NCBI GenBank assembly: GCA_958510875.1
Contig: OY294067.1
Coordinates: 142,333,846-142,397,845, forward strand
Source: Endomychus coccineus
Lineage: Eukaryota > Arthropoda > Insecta > Coleoptera > Endomychidae
DNA: 64,000 nt
Direction: 5' to 3'
The position numbers were made by a program, and so were the translations under genes. Numbering within the stretch: the first letter of the stretch is position 1; every line of letters starts with the position of its first letter. Under the pieces are notes generated by a model. It saw nothing but the letters and a program-made list of their open reading frames with translations. It ran no database searches and was not told the origin of the DNA. This document shows positions 10,534 to 22,904 of the stretch, piece by piece.

Positions 10534-10606
10534 AACCATAGGTGAGATTCGAACCCACATTTCTGGATTTCTAGTGCAGGGTGTTTACCAATTACACCAC
10601 TTCGGT
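10534..10606 (-). tRNA. tRNA-Ser-like (AGA), copy 23
   Basis: G30C and C62T. Confidence 0.6.
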
Positions 10607-11006
10607 CCTATTAGATTTTTATATTTTTGTAAATATAAACCTCTGAAAGGATAGTAGATCATTGATAAACACAATGCGATTCGATGCCCTACCATAGATC
10701 AACTATTCACGCACATTCATCTAAAGTTCAGTCGTTTTTTGAAGTAAGGATTGTAGGTTAGTACTGCTATGGTTGGCAGTTACTTGACAGTTCTTATTCA
10801 AATGACAGCATCCTGGTTCTTATATATTTCAATAGAACTGACTGAGAATTGTTCTGGTTAATTATAAACAAGTTTAAAGTTTCTTTGCCTAATTGGCCAC
10901 TATCGTGTATGTAACTTAAGAGATATAGAATTAAATTTTCTGAATTATGAAGATAACTTAGATAATTTAACATAGGATTATAAAGATGAATAAACGTAAA
11001 AGATCG

Positions 11007-11079
11007 AACCATAGGTGGGATTCGAACCCATATTTCTGGATTTCTAGTCCAGGGTGTTTACCAATTACACCACTTCGGT
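11007..11079 (-). tRNA. tRNA-Ser-like (AGA), copy 24
   Basis: G49A. Confidence 0.7.
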
Positions 11080-11479
11080 CCTATTAGATTTTTATATTTT
11101 TGTAAATATAAACCTCTGAAAGGATAGTAGATCATTGATAAACACAATGCGATTCGATGCCCTACCATACATCAACTATTCACGCACATTCATCTAAAGT
11201 TCAGTCGTTTTTTGAAGTAAGGATTGTAGGTTAGTACTGCTATGGTTGGCAGTTACTTGACAGTTCTTATTCAAATGACAGCATCCTGGTTCATATATAT
11301 TTCAATAGAACTGACTGAGAATTGTTCTGGTTAATTATAAACAAGTTTAAAGTTTCTTTGCCTAATTGGCCACTATCGTGTATGTAACTTAAGAGTTATA
11401 GAATTAAATTTTCTGAATTATGAAGATAACTTAGATAATTTAACATAGGATTATAAAGATGAATAAACGTAAAAGATCG

Positions 11480-11552
11480 AACCATAGGTGGGATTCGAAC
11501 CCACATTTCTGGATTTCTAGTCCAGGGTGTTTACCAATTACACCACTTCGGT
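11480..11552 (-). tRNA. tRNA-Ser-like (AGA), copy 25
   Basis: Majority tRNA, third unit of module A. Confidence 0.8.
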
Positions 11553-11952
11553 CCTATTAGATTTTTATATTTTTGTAAATATAAACCTCTGAAAGGATAG
11601 TAGATCATTGATAAACACAATGCGATTCGATGCCCTACCATAGATCAACTATTCACGCACATTCATCTAAAGTTCAGTCGTTTTTTGAAGTAAGGATTGT
11701 AGGTTAGTACTGCTATGGTTGGCAGTTACTTGACAGTTCTTATTCAAATGACAGCATCCTGGTTCTTATATATTTCAATAGAACTGACTGAGAATTGTTC
11801 TGGTTAATTATAAACAAGTTTAAAGTTTCTTTGCCTAATTGGCCACTATCGTGTATGTAACTTAAGAGATATAGAATTAAATTTTCTGAATTATGAAGAT
11901 AACTTAGATAATTTAACATAGGATTATAAAGATGAATAAACGTAAAAGATCG

Positions 11953-12025
11953 AACCATAGGTGGGATTCGAACCCACATTTCTGGATTTCTAGTCCAGGG
12001 TGTTTACCAATTACACCACTTCGGT
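11953..12025 (-). tRNA. tRNA-Ser-like (AGA), copy 26
   Basis: Majority sequence. Confidence 0.8.
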
Positions 12026-12425
12026 CCTATTAGATTTTTATATTTTTGTAAATATAAACCTCTGAAAGGATAGTAGATCATTGATAAACACAATGCGATT
12101 CGATGCCCTACCATAGATCAACTATTCACGCACATTCATCTAAAGTTCAGTCGTTTTTTGAAGTAAGGATTGTAGGTTAGTACTGCTATGGTTGGCAGTT
12201 ACTTGACAGTTCTTATTCAAATGACAGCATCCTGGTTCTTATATATTTCAATAGAACTGACTGAGAATTGTTCTGGTTAATTATAAACAAGTTTAAAGTT
12301 TCTTTGCCTAATTGGCCACTATCGTGTATGTAACTTAAGAGATATAGAATTAAATTTTCTGAATTATGAAGATAACTTAGATAATTTAACGTAGGATTAT
12401 AAAGATGAATAAACGTAAAAGATCG

Positions 12426-12498
12426 AACCATAGGTGGGATTCGAACCCACATTTCTGGATTTCTAGTCCAGGGTGTTTACCAATTACACCACTTCGGT
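12426..12498 (-). tRNA. tRNA-Ser-like (AGA), copy 27
   Basis: Majority tRNA; module B leader change near 12520. Confidence 0.8.
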
Positions 12499-12898
12499 CC
12501 TATTAGATTTTTATATTTTTGTGAATATAAACCTCTGAAAGGATAGTAGATCATTGATAAACACAATGCGATTCGATGCCCTACCATAGATCAACTATTC
12601 ACGCACATTCATCTAAAGTTCAGTCGTTTTTTGAAGTAAGGATTGTAGGTTAGTACTGCTATGGTTGGCAGTTACTTGACAGTTCTTATTCAAATGACAG
12701 CATCCTGGTTCTTATATATTTCAATAGAACTGACTGAGAATTGTTCTGGTTAATTATAAACAAGTTTAAAGTTTCTTTGCCTAATTGGCCACTATCGTGT
12801 ATGTAACTTAAGAGATATAGAATTAAATTTTCTGAATTATGAAAATAACTTAGATAATTTAACATAGGATTATAAAGATGAATAAACGTAAAAGATCG

Positions 12899-12971
12899 AA
12901 CCATAGGTGGGATTCGAACCCATATTTCTGGATTTCTAGTCCAGGGTGTTTACCAATTACACCACTTCGGT
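12899..12971 (-). tRNA. tRNA-Ser-like (AGA), copy 28
   Basis: G49A (module B). Confidence 0.7.
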
Positions 12972-13371
12972 CCTATTAGATTTTTATATTTTTGTAAATA
13001 TAAACCTCTGAAAGGATAGTAGATCATTGATAAACACAATGCGATTCGATGCCCTACCATAGATCAACTATTCACGCACATTCATCTAAAGTTCAGTCGT
13101 TTTTTGAAGTAAGGATTGTAGGTTAGTACTGCTATGGTTGGCAGTTACTTGACAGTTCTTATTCAAATGACAGCATCCTGGTTCTTATATATTTCAATAG
13201 AACTGACTGAGAATTGTTCTGGTTAATTATAAACAAGTTTAAAGTTTCTTTGCCTAATTGGCCACTATCGTGTATGTAACTTAAGAGATATAGAATCAAA
13301 TTTTCTGAATTATGAAGATAACTTAGATAATTTAACATAGGATTATAAAGATGAATAAACGTAAAAGATCG

Positions 13372-13444
13372 AACCATAGGTGGGATTCGGACCCACATTT
13401 CTGGATTTCTAGTCCAGGGTGTTTACCAATTACACCACTTCGGT
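13372..13444 (-). tRNA. tRNA-Ser-like (AGA), copy 29
   Basis: T55C, as copy 20. Confidence 0.55.
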
Positions 13445-13844
13445 CCTATTAGATTTTTATATTTTTGTAAATATAAACCTCTGAAAGGATAGTAGATCAT
13501 TGATAAACACAATGCGATTCGATGCCCTACCATAGATCAACTATTCACGCACATTCATCTAAAGTTCAGTCGTTTTTTGAAGTAAGGATTGTAGGTTAGT
13601 ACTGCTATGGTTGGCAGTTACTTGACAGTTCTTATTCAAATGACAGCATCCTGGTTCTTATATATTTCAATAGAACTGACTGAGAATTGTTCTGGTTAAT
13701 TATAAACAAGTTTAAAGTTTCTTTGCCTAATTGGCCACTATCGTGTATGTAACTTAAGAGATATAGAATTAAATTTTCTGAATTATGAAGATAACTTAGA
13801 TAATTTAACATAGGATTATAAAGATGAATAAACGTAAAAGATCG

Positions 13845-13917
13845 AACCATAGGTGGGATTCGAACCCACATTTCTGGATTTCTAGTCCAGGGTGTTTACC
13901 AATTACACCACTTCGGT
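13845..13917 (-). tRNA. tRNA-Ser-like (AGA), copy 30
   Basis: Majority sequence. Confidence 0.8.
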
Positions 13918-14317
13918 CCTATTAGATTTTTATATTTTTGTAAATATAAACCTCTGAAAGGATAGTAGATCATTGATAAACACAATGCGATTCGATGCCC
14001 TACCATAGATCAACTATTCACGCACATTCATCTAAAGTTCAGTCGTTTTTTGAAGTAAGGATTGTAGGTTAGTACTGCTATGGTTGGCAGTTACTTGACA
14101 GTTCTTATTCAAATGACAGCATCCTGGTTCTTATATATTTCAATAGAACTGACTGAGAATTGTTCTGGTTAATTATAAACAAGTTTAAAGTTTCTTTGCC
14201 TAATTGGCCACTATCGTGTATGTAACTTAAGAGATATAGAATTAAATTTTCTGAATTATGAAGATAACTTAGATAATTTAACATAGGATTATAAAGATGA
14301 ATAAACGTAAAAGATCG

Positions 14318-14390
14318 AACCATAGGTGAGATTCGAACCCACATTTCTGGATTTCTAGTGCAGGGTGTTTACCAATTACACCACTTCGGT
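14318..14390 (-). tRNA. tRNA-Ser-like (AGA), copy 31
   Basis: G30C and C62T. Confidence 0.6.
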
Positions 14391-14790
14391 CCTATTAGAT
14401 TTTTATATTTTTGTAAATATAAACCTCTGAAAGGATAGTAGATCATTGATAAACACAATGCGATTCGATGCCCTACCATACATCAACTATTCACGCACAT
14501 TCATCTAAAGTTCAGTCGTTTTTTGAAGTAAGGATTGTAGGTTAGTACTGCTATGGTTGGCAGTTACTTGACAGTTCTTATTCAAATGACAGCATCCTGG
14601 TTCTTATATATTTCAATAGAACTGACTGAGAATTGTTCTGGTTAATTATAAACAAGTTTAAAGTTTCTTTGCCTAATTGGCCACTATCGTGTATGTAACT
14701 TAAGAGATATAGAATTAAATTTTCTGAATTATGAAGATAACTTAGATAATTTAACATAGGATTATAAAGATGAATAAACGTAAAAGATCG

Positions 14791-14863
14791 AACCATAGGT
14801 GGGATTCGAACCCATATTTCTGGATTTCTAGTCCAGGGTGTTTACCAATTACACCACTTCGGT
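14791..14863 (-). tRNA. tRNA-Ser-like (AGA), copy 32
   Basis: G49A; its unit starts with the atacatc marker normally seen one unit later. Confidence 0.7.
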
Positions 14864-15263
14864 CCTATTAGATTTTTATATTTTTGTAAATATAAACCTC
14901 TGAAAGGATAGTAGATCATTGATAAACACAATGCGATTCGATGCCCTACCATACATCAACTATTCACGCACATTCATCTAAAGTTCAGTCGTTTTTTGAA
15001 GTAAGGATTGTAGGTTAGTACTGCTATGGTTGGCAGTTACTTGACAGTTCTTATTCAAATGACAGCATCCTGGTTCATATATATTTCAATAGAACTGACT
15101 GAGAATTGTTCTGGTTAATTATAAACAAGTTTAAAGTTTCTTTGCCTAATTGGCCACTATCGTGTATGTAACTTAAGAGTTATAGAATTAAATTTTCTGA
15201 ATTATGAAGATAACTTAGATAATTTAACATAGGATTATAAAGATGAATAAACGTAAAAGATCG

Positions 15264-15336
15264 AACCATAGGTGGGATTCGAACCCACATTTCTGGATTT
15301 CTAGTCCAGGGTGTTTACCAATTACACCACTTCGGT
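15264..15336 (-). tRNA. tRNA-Ser-like (AGA), copy 33
   Basis: Majority tRNA, third unit of module A. Confidence 0.8.
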
Positions 15337-15736
15337 CCTATTAGATTTTTATATTTTTGTAAATATAAACCTCTGAAAGGATAGTAGATCATTGATAAAC
15401 ACAATGCGATTCGATGCCCTACCATAGATCAACTATTCACGCACATTCATCTAAAGTTCAGTCGTTTTTTGAAGTAAGGATTGTAGGTTAGTACTGCTAT
15501 GGTTGGCAGTTACTTGACAGTTCTTATTCAAATGACAGCATCCTGGTTCTTATATATTTCAATAGAACTGACTGAGAATTGTTCTGGTTAATTATAAACA
15601 AGTTTAAAGTTTCTTTGCCTAATTGGCCACTATCGTGTATGTAACTTAAGAGATATAGAATTAAATTTTCTGAATTATGAAGATAACTTAGATAATTTAA
15701 CATAGGATTATAAAGATGAATAAACGTAAAAGATCG

Positions 15737-15809
15737 AACCATAGGTGGGATTCGAACCCACATTTCTGGATTTCTAGTCCAGGGTGTTTACCAATTACAC
15801 CACTTCGGT
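15737..15809 (-). tRNA. tRNA-Ser-like (AGA), copy 34
   Basis: Majority sequence. Confidence 0.8.
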
Positions 15810-16209
15810 CCTATTAGATTTTTATATTTTTGTAAATATAAACCTCTGAAAGGATAGTAGATCATTGATAAACACAATGCGATTCGATGCCCTACCATAG
15901 ATCAACTATTCACGCACATTCATCTAAAGTTCAGTCGTTTTTTGAAGTAAGGATTGTAGGTTAGTACTGCTATGGTTGGCAGTTACTTGACAGTTCTTAT
16001 TCAAATGACAGCATCCTGGTTCTTATATATTTCAATAGAACTGACTGAGAATTGTTCTGGTTAATTATAAACAAGTTTAAAGTTTCTTTGCCTAATTGGC
16101 CACTATCGTGTATGTAACTTAAGAGATATAGAATTAAATTTTCTGAATTATGAAGATAACTTAGATAATTTAACATAGGATTATAAAGATGAATAAACGT
16201 AAAAGATCG

Positions 16210-16282
16210 AACCATAGGTGAGATTCGAACCCACATTTCTGGATTTCTAGTGCAGGGTGTTTACCAATTACACCACTTCGGT
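16210..16282 (-). tRNA. tRNA-Ser-like (AGA), copy 35
   Basis: G30C and C62T. Confidence 0.6.
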
Positions 16283-16682
16283 CCTATTAGATTTTTATAT
16301 TTTTGTAAATATAAACCTCTGAAAGGATAGTAGATCATTGATAAACACAATGCGATTCGATGCCCTACCATAGATCAACTATTCACGCACATTCATCTAA
16401 AGTTCAGTCGTTTTTTGAAGTAAGGATTGTAGGTTAGTACTGCTATGGTTGGCAGTTACTTGACAGTTCTTATTCAAATGACAGCATCCTGGTTCTTATA
16501 TATTTCAATAGAACTGACTGAGAATTGTTCTGGTTAATTATAAACAAGTTTAAAGTTTCTTTGCCTAATTGGCCACTATCGTGTATGTAACTTAAGAGAT
16601 ATAGAATTAAATTTTCTGAATTATGAAGATAACTTAGATAATTTAACATAGGATTATAAAGATGAATAAACGTAAAAGATCG

Positions 16683-16755
16683 AACCATAGGTGGGATTCG
16701 AACCCATATTTCTGGATTTCTAGTCCAGGGTGTTTACCAATTACACCACTTCGGT
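16683..16755 (-). tRNA. tRNA-Ser-like (AGA), copy 36
   Basis: G49A. Confidence 0.7.
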
Positions 16756-17155
16756 CCTATTAGATTTTTATATTTTTGTAAATATAAACCTCTGAAAGGA
16801 TAGTAGATCATTGATAAACACAATGCGATTCGATGCCCTACCATACATCAACTATTCACGCACATTCATCTAAAGTTCAGTCGTTTTTTGAAGTAAGGAT
16901 TGTAGGTTAGTACTGCTATGGTTGGCAGTTACTTGACAGTTCTTATTCAAATGACAGCATCCTGGTTCATATATATTTCAATAGAACTGACTGAGAATTG
17001 TTCTGGTTAATTATAAACAAGTTTAAAGTTTCTTTGCCTAATTGGCCACTATCGTGTATGTAACTTAAGAGTTATAGAATTAAATTTTCTGAATTATGAA
17101 GATAACTTAGATAATTTAACATAGGATTATAAAGATGAATAAACGTAAAAGATCG

Positions 17156-17228
17156 AACCATAGGTGGGATTCGAACCCACATTTCTGGATTTCTAGTCCA
17201 GGGTGTTTACCAATTACACCACTTCGGT
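17156..17228 (-). tRNA. tRNA-Ser-like (AGA), copy 37
   Basis: Majority tRNA, third unit of module A. Confidence 0.8.
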
Positions 17229-17628
17229 CCTATTAGATTTTTATATTTTTGTAAATATAAACCTCTGAAAGGATAGTAGATCATTGATAAACACAATGCG
17301 ATTCGATGCCCTACCATAGATCAACTATTCACGCACATTCATCTAAAGTTCAGTCGTTTTTTGAAGTAAGGATTGTAGGTTAGTACTGCTATGGTTGGCA
17401 GTTACTTGACAGTTCTTATTCAAATGACAGCATCCTGGTTCTTATATATTTCAATAGAACTGACTGAGAATTGTTCTGGTTAATTATAAACAAGTTTAAA
17501 GTTTCTTTGCCTAATTGGCCACTATCGTGTATGTAACTTAAGAGATATAGAATTAAATTTTCTGAATTATGAAGATAACTTAGATAATTTAACATAGGAT
17601 TATAAAGATGAATAAACGTAAAAGATCG

Positions 17629-17701
17629 AACCATAGGTGGGATTCGAACCCACATTTCTGGATTTCTAGTCCAGGGTGTTTACCAATTACACCACTTCGG
17701 T
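17629..17701 (-). tRNA. tRNA-Ser-like (AGA), copy 38
   Basis: Majority sequence. Confidence 0.8.
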
Positions 17702-18101
17702 CCTATTAGATTTTTATATTTTTGTAAATATAAACCTCTGAAAGGATAGTAGATCATTGATAAACACAATGCGATTCGATGCCCTACCATAGATCAACTA
17801 TTCACGCACATTCATCTAAAGTTCAGTCGTTTTTTGAAGTAAGGATTGTAGGTTAGTACTGCTATGGTTGGCAGTTACTTGACAGTTCTTATTCAAATGA
17901 CAGCATCCTGGTTCTTATATATTTCAATAGAACTGACTGAGAATTGTTCTGGTTAATTATAAACAAGTTTAAAGTTTCTTTGCCTAATTGGCCACTATCG
18001 TGTATGTAACTTAAGAGATATAGAATTAAATTTTCTGAATTATGAAGATAACTTAGATAATTTAACGTAGGATTATAAAGATGAATAAACGTAAAAGATC
18101 G

Positions 18102-18174
18102 AACCATAGGTGGGATTCGAACCCACATTTCTGGATTTCTAGTCCAGGGTGTTTACCAATTACACCACTTCGGT
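18102..18174 (-). tRNA. tRNA-Ser-like (AGA), copy 39
   Basis: Majority tRNA; module B leader change near 18197. Confidence 0.8.
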
Positions 18175-18574
18175 CCTATTAGATTTTTATATTTTTGTGA
18201 ATATAAACCTCTGAAAGGATAGTAGATCATTGATAAACACAATGCGATTCGATGCCCTACCATAGATCAACTATTCACGCACATTCATCTAAAGTTCAGT
18301 CGTTTTTTGAAGTAAGGATTGTAGGTTAGTACTGCTATGGTTGGCAGTTACTTGACAGTTCTTATTCAAATGACAGCATCCTGGTTCTTATATATTTCAA
18401 TAGAACTGACTGAGAATTGTTCTGGTTAATTATAAACAAGTTTAAAGTTTCTTTGCCTAATTGGCCACTATCGTGTATGTAACTTAAGAGATATAGAATT
18501 AAATTTTCTGAATTATGAAAATAACTTAGATAATTTAACATAGGATTATAAAGATGAATAAACGTAAAAGATCG

Positions 18575-18647
18575 AACCATAGGTGGGATTCGAACCCATA
18601 TTTCTGGATTTCTAGTCCAGGGTGTTTACCAATTACACCACTTCGGT
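18575..18647 (-). tRNA. tRNA-Ser-like (AGA), copy 40
   Basis: G49A (module B). Confidence 0.7.
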
Positions 18648-19047
18648 CCTATTAGATTTTTATATTTTTGTAAATATAAACCTCTGAAAGGATAGTAGAT
18701 CATTGATAAACACAATGCGATTCGATGCCCTACCATAGATCAACTATTCACGCACATTCATCTAAAGTTCAGTCGTTTTTTGAAGTAAGGATTGTAGGTT
18801 AGTACTGCTATGGTTGGCAGTTACTTGACAGTTCTTATTCAAATGACAGCATCCTGGTTCTTATATATTTCAATAGAACTGACTGAGAATTGTTCTGGTT
18901 AATTATAAACAAGTTTAAAGTTTCTTTGCCTAATTGGCCACTATCGTGTATGTAACTTAAGAGATATAGAATCAAATTTTCTGAATTATGAAGATAACTT
19001 AGATAATTTAACATAGGATTATAAAGATGAATAAACGTAAAAGATCG

Positions 19048-19120
19048 AACCATAGGTGGGATTCGGACCCACATTTCTGGATTTCTAGTCCAGGGTGTTT
19101 ACCAATTACACCACTTCGGT
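19048..19120 (-). tRNA. tRNA-Ser-like (AGA), copy 41
   Basis: T55C, as copy 20. Confidence 0.55.
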
Positions 19121-19520
19121 CCTATTAGATTTTTATATTTTTGTAAATATAAACCTCTGAAAGGATAGTAGATCATTGATAAACACAATGCGATTCGATG
19201 CCCTACCATAGATCAACTATTCACGCACATTCATCTAAAGTTCAGTCGTTTTTTGAAGTAAGGATTGTAGGTTAGTACTGCTATGGTTGGCAGTTACTTG
19301 ACAGTTCTTATTCAAATGACAGCATCCTGGTTCTTATATATTTCAATAGAACTGACTGAGAATTGTTCTGGTTAATTATAAACAAGTTTAAAGTTTCTTT
19401 GCCTAATTGGCCACTATCGTGTATGTAACTTAAGAGATATAGAATTAAATTTTCTGAATTATGAAGATAACTTAGATAATTTAACATAGGATTATAAAGA
19501 TGAATAAACGTAAAAGATCG

Positions 19521-19593
19521 AACCATAGGTGGGATTCGAACCCACATTTCTGGATTTCTAGTCCAGGGTGTTTACCAATTACACCACTTCGGT
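19521..19593 (-). tRNA. tRNA-Ser-like (AGA), copy 42
   Basis: Majority sequence. Confidence 0.8.
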
Positions 19594-19993
19594 CCTATTA
19601 GATTTTTATATTTTTGTAAATATAAACCTCTGAAAGGATAGTAGATCATTGATAAACACAATGCGATTCGATGCCCTACCATAGATCAACTATTCACGCA
19701 CATTCATCTAAAGTTCAGTCGTTTTTTGAAGTAAGGATTGTAGGTTAGTACTGCTATGGTTGGCAGTTACTTGACAGTTCTTATTCAAATGACAGCATCC
19801 TGGTTCTTATATATTTCAATAGAACTGACTGAGAATTGTTCTGGTTAATTATAAACAAGTTTAAAGTTTCTTTGCCTAATTGGCCACTATCGTGTATGTA
19901 ACTTAAGAGATATAGAATTAAATTTTCTGAATTATGAAGATAACTTAGATAATTTAACATAGGATTATAAAGATGAATAAACGTAAAAGATCG

Positions 19994-20066
19994 AACCATA
20001 GGTGGGATTCGAACCCACATTTCTGGATTTCTAGTCCAGGGTGTTTACCAATTACACCACTTCGGT
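19994..20066 (-). tRNA. tRNA-Ser-like (AGA), copy 43
   Basis: Majority tRNA; leader base -2 is C instead of G (20068), which removes one possible extra acceptor pair. Confidence 0.8.
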
Positions 20067-20466
20067 CGTATTAGATTTTTATATTTTTGTAAATATAAAC
20101 CTCTGAAAGGATAGTAGATCATTGATAAACACAATGCGATTCGATGCCCTACCATAGATCAACTATTCACGCACATTCATCTAAAGTTCAGTCGTTTTTT
20201 GAAGTAAGGATTGTAGGTTAGTACTGCTATGGTTGGCAGTTACTTGACAGTTCTTATTCAAATGACAGCATCCTGGTTCTTATATATTTCAATAGAACTG
20301 ACTGAGAATTGTTCTGGTTAATTATAAACAAGTTTAAAGTTTCTTTGCCTAATTGGCCACTATCGTGTATGTAACTTAAGAGATATAGAATTAAATATTC
20401 TGAATTATGAAGATAACTTAGATAATTTAACGTAGGATTATAAAGATGAATAAACGTAAAAGATCG

Positions 20467-20539
20467 AACCATAGGTGGGATTCGAACCCACATTTCTGGA
20501 TTTCTAGTCCAGGGTGTTTACCAATTACACCACTTCGGT
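20467..20539 (-). tRNA. tRNA-Ser-like (AGA), copy 44
   Basis: Majority tRNA; spacer shares the aacgtagg marker of module B. Confidence 0.8.
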
Positions 20540-20939
20540 CCTATTAGATTTTTATATTTTTGTAAATATAAACCTCTGAAAGGATAGTAGATCATTGATA
20601 AACACAATGCGATTCGATGCCCTACCATAGATCAACTATTCACGCACATTCATCTAAAGTTCAGTCGTTTTTTGAAGTAAGGATTGTAGGTTAGTACTGC
20701 TATGGTTGGCAGTTACTTGACAGTTCTTATTCAAATGACAGCATCCTGGTTCTTATATATTTCAATAGAACTGACTGAGAATTGTTCTGGTTAATTATAA
20801 ACAAGTTTAAAGTTTCTTTGCCTAATTGGCCACTATCGTGTATGTAACTTAAGAGATATAGAATTAAATTTTCTGAATTATGAAGATAACTTAGATAATT
20901 TAACATAGGATTATAAAGATGAATAAACGTAAAAGATCG

Positions 20940-21012
20940 AACCATAGGTGGGATTCGAACCCATATTTCTGGATTTCTAGTCCAGGGTGTTTACCAATTA
21001 CACCACTTCGGT
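20940..21012 (-). tRNA. tRNA-Ser-like (AGA), copy 45
   Basis: G49A. Confidence 0.7.
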
Positions 21013-21412
21013 CCTATTAGATTTTTATATTTTTGTAAATATAAACCTCTGAAAGGATAGTAGATCATTGATAAACACAATGCGATTCGATGCCCTACCA
21101 TAGATCAACTATTCACGCACATTCATCTAAAGTTCAGTCGTTTTTTGAAGTAAGGATTGTAGGTAAGTACTGCTATGGTTGGCAGTTACTTGACAGTTCT
21201 TATTCAAATGACAGCATCCTGGTTCTTATATATTTCAATAGAACTGACTGAGAATTGTTCTGGTTAATTATAAACAAGTTTAAAGTTTCTTTGCCTAATT
21301 GGCCACTATCGTGTATGTAACTTAAGAGATATAGAATTAAATTTTCTGAATTATGAAGATAACTTGAATAATTTAACATAGGATTATAAAGATGAATAAA
21401 CGTAAAAGATCG

Positions 21413-21485
21413 AACCATAGGTGGGATTCGAACCCACATTTCTGGATTTCTAGTCCAGGGTGTTTACCAATTACACCACTTCGGT
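21413..21485 (-). tRNA. tRNA-Ser-like (AGA), copy 46
   Basis: Majority tRNA; private spacer changes near 21164 and 21366. Confidence 0.8.
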
Positions 21486-21885
21486 CCTATTAGATTTTTA
21501 TATTTTTGTAAATATAAACCTCTGAAAGGATAGTAGATCATTGATAAACACAATGCGATTCGATGCCCTACCATAGATCAACTATTCACGCACATTCATC
21601 TAAAGTTCAGTCGTTTTTTGAAGTAAGGATTGTAGGTTAGAACTGCTATGGTTGGCAGTTACTCGACAGTTCTTATTCAAATGACAGCATCCTGGTTCTT
21701 ATATATTCCAATAGAACTGACTGAGAATTGTTCTGGTTAATTATAAACAAGTTTAAAGTTTCTTTGCCTAATTGGCCACTATCGTGTATGTAACTTAAGA
21801 GATATAGAATTAAATTTTCTGAATTATGAAGATAACTTAGATAATTTAACATAGGATTATAAAGATGAATAAACGTAAAAGATCG

Positions 21886-21958
21886 AACCATAGGTGGGAT
21901 TCGAACCCACATTTCTGGATTTCTAGTCCAGGGTGTTTACCAATTACACCACTTCGGT
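21886..21958 (-). tRNA. tRNA-Ser-like (AGA), copy 47
   Basis: Majority tRNA; leader carries the tgtgaata change. Confidence 0.8.
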
Positions 21959-22358
21959 CCTATTAGATTTTTATATTTTTGTGAATATAAACCTCTGAAA
22001 GGATAGTAGATCATTGATAAACACAATGCGATTCGATGCCCTACCATAGATCAACTATTCACGCACATTCATCTAAAGTTCAGTCGTTTTTTGAAGTAAG
22101 GATTGTAGGTTAGTACTGCTATGGTTGGCAGTTACTTGACAGTTCTTATTCAAATGACAGCATCCTGGTTCTTATATATTTCAATAGAACTGACTGAGAA
22201 TTGTTCTGGTTAATTATAAACAAGTTAAAAGTTTCTTTGCCTAATTGGCCACTATCGTGTATGTAACTTAAGAGATATAGAATTAAATTTTCTGAATTAT
22301 GAAGATAACTTAGATAATTTAACATAGGATTATAAAGATGAATAAACGTAAAAGATCG

Positions 22359-22431
22359 AACCATAGGTGGGATTCGAACCCACATTTCTGGATTTCTAGT
22401 CCAGGGTGTTTACCAATTACACCACTTCGGT
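22359..22431 (-). tRNA. tRNA-Ser-like (AGA), copy 48
   Basis: Majority sequence. Confidence 0.8.
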
Positions 22432-22831
22432 CCTATTAGATTTTTATATTTTTGTAAATATAAACCTCTGAAAGGATAGTAGATCATTGATAAACACAAT
22501 GCGATTCGATGCCCTACCATAGATCAACTATTCACGCACATTCATCTAAAGTTCAGTCGTTTTTTGAAGTAAGGATTGTAGGTTAGTACTGCTATGGTTG
22601 GCAGTTACTTGACAGTTCTTATTCAAATGACAGCATCCTGGTTCTTATATATTTCAATAGAACTGACTGAGAATTGTTCTGGTTAATTATAAACAAGTTT
22701 AAAGTTTCTTCGCCTAATTGGCCACTATCGTGTATGTAACTTAAGAGATATAGAATTAAATTTTCTGAATTATGAAGATAACTTAGATAATTTAACATAG
22801 GATTATAAAGATGAATAAACGTAAAAGATCG

Positions 22832-22904
22832 AACCATAGGTGGGATTCGAACCCACATTTCTGAATTTCTAGTCCAGGGTGTTAACCAATTACACCACTT
22901 CCGT
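22832..22904 (-). tRNA. tRNA-Ser-like (AGA), copy 49, degenerate
   Basis: Three changes: C3G makes a G-G mismatch in the acceptor stem (22902), C40T makes a G30-U40 wobble (22864), and A20aT alters the D loop and removes a stop codon there, so an overlapping ORF reads to 124 codons. The acceptor stem now has two mismatches and a wobble, so it may be non-functional. Confidence 0.5.

Larger units (their letters stand above)
10221..12112. repeat. higher-order module A, copy 3
   Basis: It carries all module A markers and follows module B directly. Confidence 0.9.
12113..14004. repeat. higher-order module B, copy 2 (4 units)
   Basis: It carries the module B markers but lacks the extra fifth unit present at 7856-10220 and 17789-20153. 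Confidence 0.9.
14005..15896. repeat. higher-order module A, copy 4
   Basis: It carries the module A markers. Its second unit begins atacatc (C at 14481) like the third unit, unlike the other module A copies, which suggests a short conversion or shifted exchange. Confidence 0.9.
15897..17788. repeat. higher-order module A, copy 5
   Basis: It carries all module A markers and is adjacent to copy 4, as copies 1 and 2 are adjacent. Confidence 0.9.
17789..20153. repeat. higher-order module B plus one extra unit, copy 2
   Basis: It has the same five-unit order as 7856-10220. Together with 14005-17788 it repeats the 13-unit layout of 4072-10220. Confidence 0.9.
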
